Positions 1-6,045 of a stretch of 11,511 bases of DNA are shown here, in pieces. Below the pieces are notes generated by a model. It was not told where the DNA came from. It saw only the letters and a list, made by a program, of their open reading frames with translations, and searched no databases. The position numbers and the translations under genes were made by a program. This DNA comes from an uncultured Selenomonas sp. (GTDB lineage Bacteria > Bacillota > Negativicutes > Selenomonadales > Selenomonadaceae), in assembly GCA_905373085.1 (NCBI GenBank), contig CAJPRR010000064.1, positions 1 to 11,511 on the forward strand, read 5' to 3'. Position 1 is the first letter of the stretch; each line of letters begins with the position of its first letter.

Positions 1-664
1 ATTGACTCATGACGGAGAGCACGTCGACGCCGGGCTCGCCCGCGCGGCCGAGGATTTCCTCCACCTCGCCCTCGGCGTTTCTCCTGCCCGCCGGCCACTT
101 CGTGATGCGCACGACGACCTTCATGCCCGCCTTCGCGCCATGCACGGCGCCCTTAGGTATAAAGATGTCCTGCCCGATCTTTTTGTCATCGGGCGTCACG
201 AAGCCGAAGTGACGGCTCTCCTCAAACGTGCCGACAATCTGCTCGTTGGCACGCTCAACGATGCGGATGATCTCGCCCTCGCGCGAGCGTCCGGCAATCT
301 CCGACGGCGAAATCCTCGCGACGACGCGGTCGCCGTTCATCGCGCCGCCAAGACTCACGCCCGGCACGAAGATGTCGCTGTCCGTCTCCTTCTCGCGCAC
401 CTCGGGGATGATGAAGCCGAACCCCTTCGCCGACATCGAGAGCCTGCCGACGACGAGGTTCATGCGCTCGGGCACGCCGAAGCGCTCGTGGCGCGTCTTG
501 ATGACGGCCGCGGTCTTCTCCAGCTCTTCCAAAGCCGTCCAGAAGAGCGCGAGTTCTTCTTGCGCGAGGCTCATGGCGGCGGCGAGATCGTCCGCCGTCA
601 GCGGCTTGTACGCCGCCGTGCGCATGTAGTTTACGATGCGCTCCTGCAATTCATTTTGTTCCAT
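1..664 (-). CDS. rnr: Ribonuclease R, N-terminal part (runs off the left edge)
   Basis: The minus strand is open from an ATG at 664 to the window edge, giving 221 codons with no stop. Residues 1 to about 60 form the winged-helix region that precedes the RNase R core. Residues 72-118 are the first cold-shock/OB domain (GRLSMSAKGFGFIIP, then DIFVPG). Residues 145-190 are the second OB domain (GTFEESRHFGFVTPDD, then DIFIPKG). RNase R is a processive 3'-5' exoribonuclease of the RNB family that degrades structured RNA and takes part in quality control. The catalytic RNB domain and the S1 domain lie outside the window. An AGGAGA ribosome site at 670-675 fixes the start; the ATG at 666-668 is out of frame and stops at once. 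The gene follows the esterase by 28 bp in the order secG-est-rnr, which is common in Firmicutes. The family call is firm; the missing C-terminus cannot be judged. Confidence 0.95.
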   Translation of the reverse strand, partial: MEQNELQERIVNYMRTAAYKPLTADDLAAAMSLAQEELALFWTALEELEKTAAVIKTRHERFGVPERMNLVVGRLSMSAKGFGFIIPEVREKETDSDIFVPGVSLGGAMNGDRVVARISPSEIAGRSREGEIIRIVERANEQIVGTFEESRHFGFVTPDDKKIGQDIFIPKGAVHGAKAGMKVVVRITKWPAGRRNAEGEVEEILGRAGEPGVDVLSVMSQ

Positions 665-692
665 TCATTTCTCCTGATTCCTTCCCTTTTCT

Positions 693-1442
693 TCAGAGTG
701 CGCCGCACGTGCGCAAAAACGATGCCGTGCGCCGAAAGACCGCCCGTCGCTCGGCGTCGAGCATCACGAGATGACCCGAGCGCACGAGCCACAGAACTTC
801 CTTATGCACCGATCCTGCATGGTCATAGATATAGCGGAGGCTTCTCTTGTGCGCCGTGTGGTCGTGCAGCGAGTGCACGAGGAGGAGCGGCGCACGCACC
901 TTTTCCAACTGCGCCTTGACATGCTCGATGAAGCCGACGAGTTCGTGGATGGCGACGAGCGGCATCCTGTCATACGTCACGTTGCAGAACTCTGGCACGT
1001 CGCGCAGCGCCTTGCGCAGTTTCGGGTGAAACCTGCCGATGCACGCGCTGCGCGGCGGCAGGTGCTTCATGCCGCGCCCCTCGTCAATGAAGATCGGTGC
1101 GGCGAGCGTCACGACGCCCGTGACACGCTTTTGCGCCGCAAGAAGAAGCGCCAGCAAAGCCCCCATCGAATGGCCGACGACAGAAATGCACGGCACAAGC
1201 CCTGAAAGAATCGCATAGCCGTCGAGAGCCGAATCGTACCAGTCCTCGGCGTCCGTATGCGCCAGATCCTCGGGACTCGTGCCGTGCCCGGCGAGGCGCG
1301 GGCAAAGCACCGTATGACCCGCACGATAGAGAGCCTCGGCGAGAAGCCTCATCTCGGGCGGCATGCCCGTGAAGCCGTGCAGGAGCAGCACGCCGTGCGA
1401 GCCGCCCGGCAAAAGGAACGGCTCCGCTCCCTCGATGATCAT
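693..1442 (-). CDS. est: Alpha/beta-hydrolase carboxylesterase (Est30/monoglyceride lipase type)
   Basis: This 249-residue cytoplasmic protein has no signal peptide and resembles the Est30-type carboxylesterases encoded next to secG and rnr in many Firmicutes. The oxyanion-loop motif HGFTG is at residues 22-26. The nucleophile elbow GHSMG is at 90-94, with Ser92 as nucleophile. The remaining triad is probably Asp194 (in HSLHDH) and His224 (in RSGHLVMLD). These enzymes hydrolyse short- to medium-chain esters or monoacylglycerols, but the natural substrate is usually unknown. A strong GGAGGGG site lies about 7 bases before the ATG. The length is normal for the family and all triad positions are present. 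The gene lies 145 bp downstream of secG, with a terminator-like hairpin between them, and 28 bp upstream of rnr, with which it is probably co-transcribed. Confidence 0.9.
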   Translation of the reverse strand: MIIEGAEPFLLPGGSHGVLLLHGFTGMPPEMRLLAEALYRAGHTVLCPRLAGHGTSPEDLAHTDAEDWYDSALDGYAILSGLVPCISVVGHSMGALLALLLAAQKRVTGVVTLAAPIFIDEGRGMKHLPPRSACIGRFHPKLRKALRDVPEFCNVTYDRMPLVAIHELVGFIEHVKAQLEKVRAPLLLVHSLHDHTAHKRSLRYIYDHAGSVHKEVLWLVRSGHLVMLDAERRAVFRRTASFLRTCGAL

Positions 1443-1501
1443 CGCCGCACCCCTCCCTCAACGGCCGAAGGGAAAAGCCCTGCAAGCCGCGCCCCTCCAA
1501 T

Positions 1502-1531
1502 AGAAAGAAACGCCCGGCCTTTTGCCGAGCG
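1502..1531 (-). terminator. Terminator-like hairpin between secG and est
   Basis: Read on the minus strand, an 8-bp stem (1524-1531 with 1511-1518, one G-U pair) with a 5-nt loop is followed by a U-rich run, TTTCTTTCT. It fits an intrinsic terminator for secG. No clear promoter is visible in the remaining 60 bp before est, so it may act as a partial terminator that lowers est-rnr expression relative to secG. Confidence 0.7.
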
Positions 1532-1587
1532 TCCGCCGCAAACAGCTGCCAAGAGAGCGCAGGAAACCCCTGCGCTCGATGGCCGCC

Positions 1588-1818
1588 CTACATCGTCATC
1601 TTGGCAATCACGAGCGTAATCGCACCGAAAAGCACCGCCAGAACGATCGTCACACGCGCCAAGAGCGCATCCATGCCGCGCGCCTTCGCGCTGAACACGG
1701 TATCGCCGCCGCCCCCGTCGAAGCCGCCCATGCCCGCAGACTTAGGCTCCTGTCCCAAGACGGCGACAATCAGGAGTATGGCGACAAGCGCATCAAGCAC
1801 CATCAAAAACGTAAGCAA
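1588..1818 (-). CDS. secG: Preprotein translocase subunit SecG
   Basis: This 76-residue inner-membrane protein has two hydrophobic segments (about residues 4-22 and 55-73). They are joined by a short glycine-rich loop containing GQEPKSAGMGG and a GGGG run, which is the SecG pattern. SecG joins SecY and SecE in the Sec translocon and stimulates SecA-driven export. I chose a TTG start at 1816-1818 because a perfect AGGAGG lies at 1826-1831, seven bases away. The first ATG (M6, near 1803) would be more than 20 bases from that site. The length matches the family. The gene heads a unit continuing into est and rnr, with a strong promoter at 1862-1897. Confidence 0.93.
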   Translation of the reverse strand: MLTFLMVLDALVAILLIVAVLGQEPKSAGMGGFDGGGGDTVFSAKARGMDALLARVTIVLAVLFGAITLVIAKMTM

Positions 1819-1861
1819 AAGTGAACCTCCTCCAGTTCAGAGAGTCTCTCCTCTCCTCCTT

Positions 1862-1897
1862 ATTATACTATTCTACCATGAAAGCCCGAGAAGTCAA
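1862..1897 (-). promoter_or_regulatory. Promoter of secG (est-rnr)
   Basis: The minus strand has TTGACT at 1892-1897 and TAGAAT at 1870-1875 with a 16-bp spacer. A perfect TATAAT at 1862-1867 lies just downstream and may be an alternative -10 box. A leader of roughly 35-45 nt then runs to the AGGAGG ribosome site of secG. The -35 box directly follows the T-run of the terminator at 1899-1932. Confidence 0.8.
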
Positions 1898-1898
1898 G

Positions 1899-1932
1899 AA
1901 AAAGGCGCGGCCATCAGGCGCCGCGCCTTTTT
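1899..1932 (-). terminator. Bidirectional intrinsic terminator after the zeta-toxin gene
   Basis: A perfect 12-bp inverted repeat, counting its A/T flanks (1899-1910 with 1921-1932), encloses a 10-nt loop. The core is AAGGCGCGG/CCGCGCCTT, and both strands end in a T-run. On the minus strand it lies about 60 bp after the zeta-like gene and insulates it from the secG promoter. Confidence 0.9.
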
Positions 1933-1991
1933 CTTATGAAGCCCCAAGAGGTCACGCCGAAAGCGCAGACCGATTGGCTTTCTCATGCAAA

Positions 1992-2597
1992 CTACATGCG
2001 ATGATTCAAGTTTTTCCGCTCCATATTCGCAATCCCTGTTAAAATCTCAATATTTTTCCTTCTCCAATCATCGCATTCATCAAAAAAGCACACATCCTTT
2101 CGCTTCTTAAAAATACGGAATGCCTGCGCCTCCGAATTGTCGTAAATATGGCAAATATCACTCACCGCTACGACCGCAGGAACAAGAGCCATAGCACGAT
2201 CATAGCGCGTATAGATTTTCTCTTCTGGAACATCGTGCCCTCCTGAAGCTACACGCATCTTCACACGGTATACATTGATTCGTGGATCTGCAGTCAAAAC
2301 ATAGTAGCATCGAATAAAATAGCCCGCATCCCTTGCCCGCTCAAGCAAATACAGATTGCGCGATGTGGAGAGCACTGTTTCGAAGCAAAAATCGCGCAGC
2401 TTGCTCAGACATTCTTCGCGCTGATGTTCTGCGATCTGCGCAGCCTTGATGTCGCTGCATTTAAGATTCTTCTTGATTTCATCGGCATTGATATAGTCCA
2501 TGACGGGGCGCAGAACCTCTGTAAACGTACTCTTGCCCGATCCATTAGGGCCAGCGAAAAGGACAATTTCAGGTTTCTTCCGCGTGCTGCTCACCAT
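1992..2597 (-). CDS. Zeta-toxin-family P-loop kinase (probable toxin)
   Basis: This 201-residue soluble protein carries the zeta/PezT pattern. The Walker A motif AGPNGSGKST is at residues 15-24 with Lys22. NADEI at 37-41 supplies the probable catalytic Asp39. FETVLS is at 72-77. RVASGGHDVPEEKI at 115-128, followed by Arg131, supplies the basic residues expected to contact the phosphates. Characterised zeta toxins phosphorylate UDP-N-acetylglucosamine and so block cell-wall synthesis; that activity is inferred here from the motifs. I chose the ATG at 2597 because GGAAGGGG precedes it at proper spacing. An upstream in-frame ATG at 2642 would add 15 Arg-rich residues read from inside the neighbour gene. 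The start lies within the end of the upstream small gene (29-bp overlap), so translation is probably coupled. Base composition is more AT-rich than in flanking genes, suggesting transfer. A non-toxic zeta-fold ATPase remains possible. Confidence 0.82.
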   Translation of the reverse strand: MVSSTRKKPEIVLFAGPNGSGKSTFTEVLRPVMDYINADEIKKNLKCSDIKAAQIAEHQREECLSKLRDFCFETVLSTSRNLYLLERARDAGYFIRCYYVLTADPRINVYRVKMRVASGGHDVPEEKIYTRYDRAMALVPAVVAVSDICHIYDNSEAQAFRIFKKRKDVCFFDECDDWRRKNIEILTGIANMERKNLNHRM

Positions 2598-2790
2598 AAC
2601 GCCCCTTCCGCGCACGCTCCGCCACGGGGACGCGCGTGCCATCGCTTCTCAGTTCATAGATTTTCTGCGTCTTGCGATCATAGACGATGCTTGGCACCCC
2701 CATAGCCTTGTTCTTCTCAAGCGCAATACGCACCGCCGCATCAACACGTCGCACGACCATTTCATCCGTGATTGCATCTGTTGCCATCAT
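2569..2790 (-). CDS. Small protein, candidate antitoxin partner of the zeta-like kinase
   Basis: This acidic-to-neutral protein of 72 or 73 residues has two adjacent ATGs, at 2790 and 2787. AGGAGG lies 4 and 7 bases ahead of them, favouring 2787. There is no signal peptide, membrane segment or obvious helix-turn-helix. The N-terminal half (TDEMVVRRVDAAVRIALEK) looks helical. The middle (GVPSIVYDRKTQKIYEL) looks like a short beta hairpin, and the tail is charged. Its position directly upstream of and overlapping the kinase, with its own promoter, is that of an antitoxin in a type II module. It does not resemble the epsilon antitoxin or the HTH-bearing PezA as I know them. The function rests on context only; it could instead be an unrelated accessory protein. 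Confidence 0.7.
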   Translation of the reverse strand: MMATDAITDEMVVRRVDAAVRIALEKNKAMGVPSIVYDRKTQKIYELRSDGTRVPVAERARKGRYGEQHAEET

Positions 2791-2823
2791 GCCGCCTCCT
2801 TCAAAAATCTTTCCCTAACTGCC

Positions 2824-2853
2824 ACTATATCACATTTTCCTTTCCGTTTTCAA
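2824..2853 (-). promoter_or_regulatory. Promoter of the zeta-kinase cassette
   Basis: The minus strand has TTGAAA at 2848-2853 and TATAGT at 2824-2829 with an 18-bp spacer, giving a leader of about 30 nt before the small gene. The -35 box lies directly after the T-run of the upstream gene's terminator. Confidence 0.65.
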
Positions 2854-2861
2854 CGAAAAGG
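2839..2861. promoter_or_regulatory. Inverted repeat over the -35 box, possible operator
   Basis: CCTTTCCGTT (2839-2848) and AACGAAAAGG (2852-2861) form an inverted repeat matching at 9 of 10 positions with a 3-bp centre. It spans the -35 hexamer of the cassette promoter, where an autoregulating antitoxin or toxin-antitoxin complex would bind. Part of the right arm is also the T-run of the terminator at 2856-2895, so overlap with that element may explain some of the symmetry. Confidence 0.35.
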
Positions 2862-2895
2862 GGCTGTTGCACAGCAATGCATGTGCGACAGCCCC
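2856..2895 (-). terminator. Intrinsic terminator of the sugar-binding lipoprotein gene
   Basis: On the minus strand, GGGGCTGT (2888-2895) pairs with ACAGCCCC (2860-2867). A G-U or mismatch step follows, then GCACA (2882-2886) pairs with TGTGC (2869-2873). The hairpin is followed by TTTT. It begins a few bases after the stop codon of the lipoprotein gene. Confidence 0.88.
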
Positions 2896-2900
2896 CCCTG

Positions 2901-3929
2901 TCAATATTTCCTTTCCTGTATCGCCATCGGGGCGATTTCTGCCGGATAGACGCTGTCCTTGACGAAGACCGTGCGCTCGACCTTCTCGCCGGCTAAGACC
3001 TTCTTCGCCATCTCCATCAAGAGCGGCCCCTGCAGCGGGTTGCCCTCGACGGTGCAGTTGCTCTTGCCGTCGATCATCGCCTGGAAGATCGCGCGCGTGC
3101 CGTCGCACGAGACGATCACGATATCCTGCCCGGGCTTCAGGCCCGCCGCCTCGATCGCCTCGATCGCGCCGAGCGCCATGTCGTCGTTCTGCGCGAAAAG
3201 AATGTCGATCTTGTCCTTGTAGCTTCCGAGCATCTCCGCCATGACCTCTCTGCCGCCGTCCTTCTGGAACGTCGAGTTCTTCGCGACGAGAATCTCGTAG
3301 CTGTCCTTGTTCGGTGACGCCGTCATCTCATCGCGGAAGCCCGTGTCGCGGCGCTCGACGACGGACGAACCCGTTGGGCCCTTGATCTCGGCGATGTTGA
3401 ACTTCGTGCCGCCGTCGCGCGGCGTCTTTCCCTTTGCCAGCATATAGCCGTCGAGCCAGCGGAACGCCTCGCGGCCTTCGCGCACGGAGTCCGTACCGAT
3501 GCGCATGACGTAGAGACCCTCGTCGTTCGTCTGGAGATCGCGGTCAACGACGATCACGGGAATCTTCGCCTCCTTCGCTTCCTTCAGCACCTCGTCCCAG
3601 CCCGTTGCCACGATGGGCGAGAAGGCGATGATGTCAACCTTCTGCGCGATGAACGAGCGGATCGCCCGGATCTGGTTCTCCTGCTTGAGTTCCGCGTTGG
3701 AGAACTGCAGCTCGATGCCCGCATCCTCCGCCGCCTGCTTGATCGACGCCGTATGCGCGGCGCGCCATGTGGACTGTGCGCCGATCTGCGAGTAGCCCAT
3801 CGTGATCTTGCGGTTTCCGGAACCCGGCTCTGCGCTGCCGACCTTGCTCGTGTCCTGCCCGCTCGTCGTACACCCCGCCGCTGCAATCGCTACAAATGCG
3901 GCAAGCAGCAAGGCAAAGATTTTCCTCAT
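2901..3929 (-). CDS. Sugar ABC transporter substrate-binding lipoprotein, YtfQ-like
   Basis: This 342-residue protein belongs to the periplasmic-binding-protein family of ribose/galactose type (Peripla_BP_4). It is closest in pattern to the galactofuranose binder YtfQ: MGYSQIGAQSTWR at residues 44-56, KQENQIRAIRSFIAQ at 82-96, IAFSPIVATGWDE at 101-113 and VVDRD at 127-131. The later segment FAQNDDMALGAIEA contributes to the hinge and sugar pocket. A signal peptide ends in AAAGC, so Cys20 is the likely lipidation site, tethering the protein in the periplasm. The ATG at 3929 is preferred, with AAGGAG about 9 bases upstream; a GTG at 3950 would add seven polar residues before the signal peptide. 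Normally such a gene leads an operon with ATPase and permease genes. Here a terminator follows at once and the upstream neighbour is divergent, so it stands alone. The exact ligand cannot be read from the sequence. Confidence 0.9.
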   Translation of the reverse strand: MRKIFALLLAAFVAIAAAGCTTSGQDTSKVGSAEPGSGNRKITMGYSQIGAQSTWRAAHTASIKQAAEDAGIELQFSNAELKQENQIRAIRSFIAQKVDIIAFSPIVATGWDEVLKEAKEAKIPVIVVDRDLQTNDEGLYVMRIGTDSVREGREAFRWLDGYMLAKGKTPRDGGTKFNIAEIKGPTGSSVVERRDTGFRDEMTASPNKDSYEILVAKNSTFQKDGGREVMAEMLGSYKDKIDILFAQNDDMALGAIEAIEAAGLKPGQDIVIVSCDGTRAIFQAMIDGKSNCTVEGNPLQGPLLMEMAKKVLAGEKVERTVFVKDSVYPAEIAPMAIQERKY

Positions 3930-4015
3930 ATCGCTCTCTCCTTTTCGCACCCCTTGGCGTCAGCTTCCAAAAGCATAAATCGCTGCTGTCCAAGACATAG
4001 CTTAATACTATCTTA

Positions 4016-4044
4016 AATCTAGCATTGAACACCGTTTTTGTCAA
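4016..4044 (-). promoter_or_regulatory. Promoter of the sugar-binding lipoprotein gene
   Basis: A perfect TTGACA at 4039-4044 (minus strand) and TAGATT at 4016-4021 are separated by 17 bp. The predicted leader to the ATG at 3929 is about 80 nt. I see no convincing riboswitch fold or operator in it. Confidence 0.75.
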
Positions 4045-4109
4045 GGAATCACGGATAAAATGAAGGCGCCCGGATTTGCACGGATGCGTCGACTCTATGA
4101 TAATTTCAG

Positions 4110-4138
4110 TTGACTTATAGACTTTCAGGCCTTAAAAT
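4110..4138 (+). promoter_or_regulatory. Promoter of the acyl-CoA ligase gene
   Basis: TTGACT at 4110-4115 and TAAAAT at 4133-4138 are separated by 17 bp and followed by a leader of about 35 nt. This promoter is divergent from the lipoprotein promoter at 4016-4044. The 65 bp between the two -35 boxes show no clear operator. Confidence 0.75.
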
Positions 4139-4180
4139 TCAGCTATGAGCAATGTTTGTTAGAAATGAAGGATGTGTTCC

Positions 4181-5659
4181 ATGCTACTGCACGAAATCTT
4201 GCAAAACGGACGCGGCGAAGACGTCGCCGTCATCGACCGCGGCCGCCGCATCACCTACGACGAACTGCGCGAAGCCCTTCGCGCCACGCGCGACCGCTTC
4301 TACGCCGCCGGAATCCGTGCGCACGACCACGTCGCGCTCTTTTCCCACAACCGCGTCGAACTGCTCGTCGCCTACCTCGCCGTGAACTCGCTCGGCGCTG
4401 TCGCCGTTCCGCTCAACTACCAGCTCAGCGAACGCGAAGTCGCCTACATCATCAAGGACGCGGACGTGCGCTGCCTCGTGACGGAAAAGGAGCTGCCGCT
4501 CGAATCCCACCTCGGACAGCAGGGATACGGCGGCGAGCTTTGCCAGCTGCCCCTGCTCGACGTCATGAAGCCCGCGAGCGCCATGCCCGCGCCGAAGCTT
4601 CCGAGCATCTTCTCGCCCGAAAACCCCTGCGTCATCATCTACACATCGGGCACGACGGGCGCACCCAAGGGCGCCGTGCTCAGTCACAAGAACCAATGCG
4701 TCAACGCGCATCAGGTCATGGAGCATCACGCCATCACGCCGAACGACAAGGTGCTCTGCGTCCTGCCCATGTACCACTGCTTCGCCTGGACGTGCTCCGT
4801 CCTCGCGACGCTCACAGCCGGCGGCACGATCGTCATCGTCAACGGCTTCATGCCCAAGGAGACGATCCGCGCCATCCGCGAAGAGAAGGTCACCATCATG
4901 TACGCCGTGCCTTCCGTCTGCGCCATCCTCACGCGCCAGGCAGAGGCAGAAGATCTCAAGAGTCTGCGCCTGACAGGCATCGGCGGCACGGCTCTGCCGC
5001 AGGAGATTGCCGCCGCCTACCGCGAGAAGTTCGGCCTCACGATCTACGAGGTCTACGGGCTCTCCGAGGCGTCGCCCGTCGTCACGATGGACTCGCCGCG
5101 CCACTATCGTCCCGGCTCCATCGGCGTGCCCATGAAGGGACTTGAGGTCATCATCGCCAACACCGACGGAACGGAACTCGCGCGCGGCATGGCGGGCGAG
5201 CTTCTCGTCAAGGGTCCGACCGTCATGAAGGGCTACTGGCATCAGGACGAGGCGACGGCACGCGCGATCCAAGACGGCTGGCTGCACACGGGCGACATCG
5301 CACGCATGGACGAGGACGGCTTCGTCTACATCGTCGACCGCATCAAGGACATGATCATCAGCATGGGCGAGAACGTCTACCCGCGTGAGATCGAAGAACT
5401 CGTCTACTCCTTCCCCGGCATCGAGGACGCCGCCGTCATCGCCATCCCCGATCCTTTGCGCGGGCAGGCGGGCGCCTGCTACTACACGGTGAGGAAAAAC
5501 GAGGACGTCGATATGCGCACGCTCAAAAAGTTCCTGCAAAAGAACCTCGCCGTCTACAAGGTGCCGCGCGAATTCTGCCGGATTCCCGAAATGCCGCGCA
5601 CCTCGACGGGCAAGATCGCCAAGCGCGAAATCGCACGCCTCTACCGCAAGGACAAGTAA
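4181..5659 (+). CDS. Fatty-acyl-CoA ligase (AMP-forming), FadD/LcfB type
   Basis: This 492-residue cytoplasmic enzyme belongs to the adenylate-forming superfamily and activates a carboxylic acid to acyl-AMP and then acyl-CoA. The P-loop-like motif YTSGTTGAPKG is at residues 154-164 and YGLSEASPV at 292-300. GWLHTGDIARMDEDGF is at 366-381, with the ribose-binding Asp372. DRIKDMIISMGENVYP at 386-401 is the hinge and A8 region. STGK at 475-478 supplies the catalytic Lys478. The length and motif order fit long- or medium-chain fatty acid CoA ligases, but specificity for another acid (for example a dicarboxylate or aromatic acid) cannot be excluded. The ATG at 4181 has AAGGA eight bases upstream. 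The ATG at 4172 overlaps that site and is less likely. The gene has its own promoter and a terminator-like hairpin downstream, so it appears monocistronic. GC-rich third positions match its surroundings. Confidence 0.92.
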   Translation: MLLHEILQNGRGEDVAVIDRGRRITYDELREALRATRDRFYAAGIRAHDHVALFSHNRVELLVAYLAVNSLGAVAVPLNYQLSEREVAYIIKDADVRCLVTEKELPLESHLGQQGYGGELCQLPLLDVMKPASAMPAPKLPSIFSPENPCVIIYTSGTTGAPKGAVLSHKNQCVNAHQVMEHHAITPNDKVLCVLPMYHCFAWTCSVLATLTAGGTIVIVNGFMPKETIRAIREEKVTIMYAVPSVCAILTRQAEAEDLKSLRLTGIGGTALPQEIAAAYREKFGLTIYEVYGLSEASPVVTMDSPRHYRPGSIGVPMKGLEVIIANTDGTELARGMAGELLVKGPTVMKGYWHQDEATARAIQDGWLHTGDIARMDEDGFVYIVDRIKDMIISMGENVYPREIEELVYSFPGIEDAAVIAIPDPLRGQAGACYYTVRKNEDVDMRTLKKFLQKNLAVYKVPREFCRIPEMPRTSTGKIAKREIARLYRKDK

Positions 5660-5702
5660 GCCGTGCAAAAATGCCGCACAGGGCGGCAAATCCCAAAGAG
5701 AG

Positions 5703-5730
5703 AGGGGCTTTCCGCCCCTTCTTTCATTTC
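5703..5730 (+). terminator. Terminator-like hairpin after the acyl-CoA ligase gene
   Basis: AGGGGC (5703-5708) pairs with GCCCCT (5714-5719) around a 5-nt loop, followed by the pyrimidine-rich TCTTTCATTTC. The stem is short, so strength is uncertain. It points towards the opposing terminator at 5751-5776, so the two units converge here. Confidence 0.6.
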
Positions 5731-5750
5731 TGCCAAGGTCTTGCGCAGAC

Positions 5751-5776
5751 AAAAAAGGCGCCGCAGGGCGCGGCGC
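5751..5776 (-). terminator. Intrinsic terminator of the non-coding RNA
   Basis: On the minus strand a perfect 7-bp all-GC stem (GCGCCGC at 5770-5776 with GCGGCGC at 5758-5764) and a 5-nt loop are followed by one C and six Ts (5751-5756). Confidence 0.9.
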
Positions 5777-6039
5777 GAATGACGGGATGAGGTCTTGGGC
5801 GGGACGCCCTCCCCACGGGTACCAAGAGCGGCTTGATCCGCGCCGTGTGCATCGTGCATCTCCGCAAGGGAGACGCGGGCTGCTGAAAGCCATCGATTTG
5901 TACAATCGTACCGCACGCTGTGCAGGGTCAGTTCCAGTCCTCGGATCCACCCGATTGTTGTCCCCTATGGCGGAGGACGTCCCTTGGGCTTCCGTCTTAT
6001 CCCGCTTTCTCCGGAAGTTTGACGGAGCCTCTGTTCTTA
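5751..6039 (-). ncRNA. Structured non-coding RNA of about 289 nt, family not recognised
   Basis: A near-consensus minus-strand promoter (6046-6074) and a strong terminator (5751-5776) enclose this region. No open frame in it has a ribosome site or protein-like content. Read as RNA it is rich in stems. An 8-bp hairpin with a 5-nt loop pairs 5869-5876 with 5856-5863. Smaller hairpins are at 5913-5923, 5894-5908, 5828-5841 and 5960-5978. Two possible long-range helices close the central domain: 5999-6004 with 5783-5788, and 5978-5983 with 5801-5806, both perfect 6-bp matches. The 5' end can form competing stems: 6023-6027 with 6009-6013, or 6021-6025 with 5992-5996. I do not see the conserved cores of RNase P RNA, tmRNA or SRP RNA. 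Length and branching do not suit a typical 6S RNA, though that is not excluded. The start is inferred as 7 bases after the -10 box. Confidence 0.72.
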
Positions 6040-6045
6040 GTTCCA

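Noticed and set aside
2..919. A 305-codon plus-strand open frame
   Set aside because: It is antisense to RNase R and the esterase, whose motifs are intact on the minus strand; there is no ribosome site and no recognisable domain.
5641..5916. A 91-codon minus-strand open frame
   Set aside because: It spans the intrinsic terminator at 5751-5776 and the end of the opposing ligase gene and has no ribosome site.
5939..5952. T-box-like string GGGTGGATCCGAGG on the minus strand
   Set aside because: It resembles the T-box signature GGGTGG.ACCGCG only in part. The RNA ends in a terminator with no tRNA-synthetase or amino-acid gene downstream, and the T-box stem I features are not evident.
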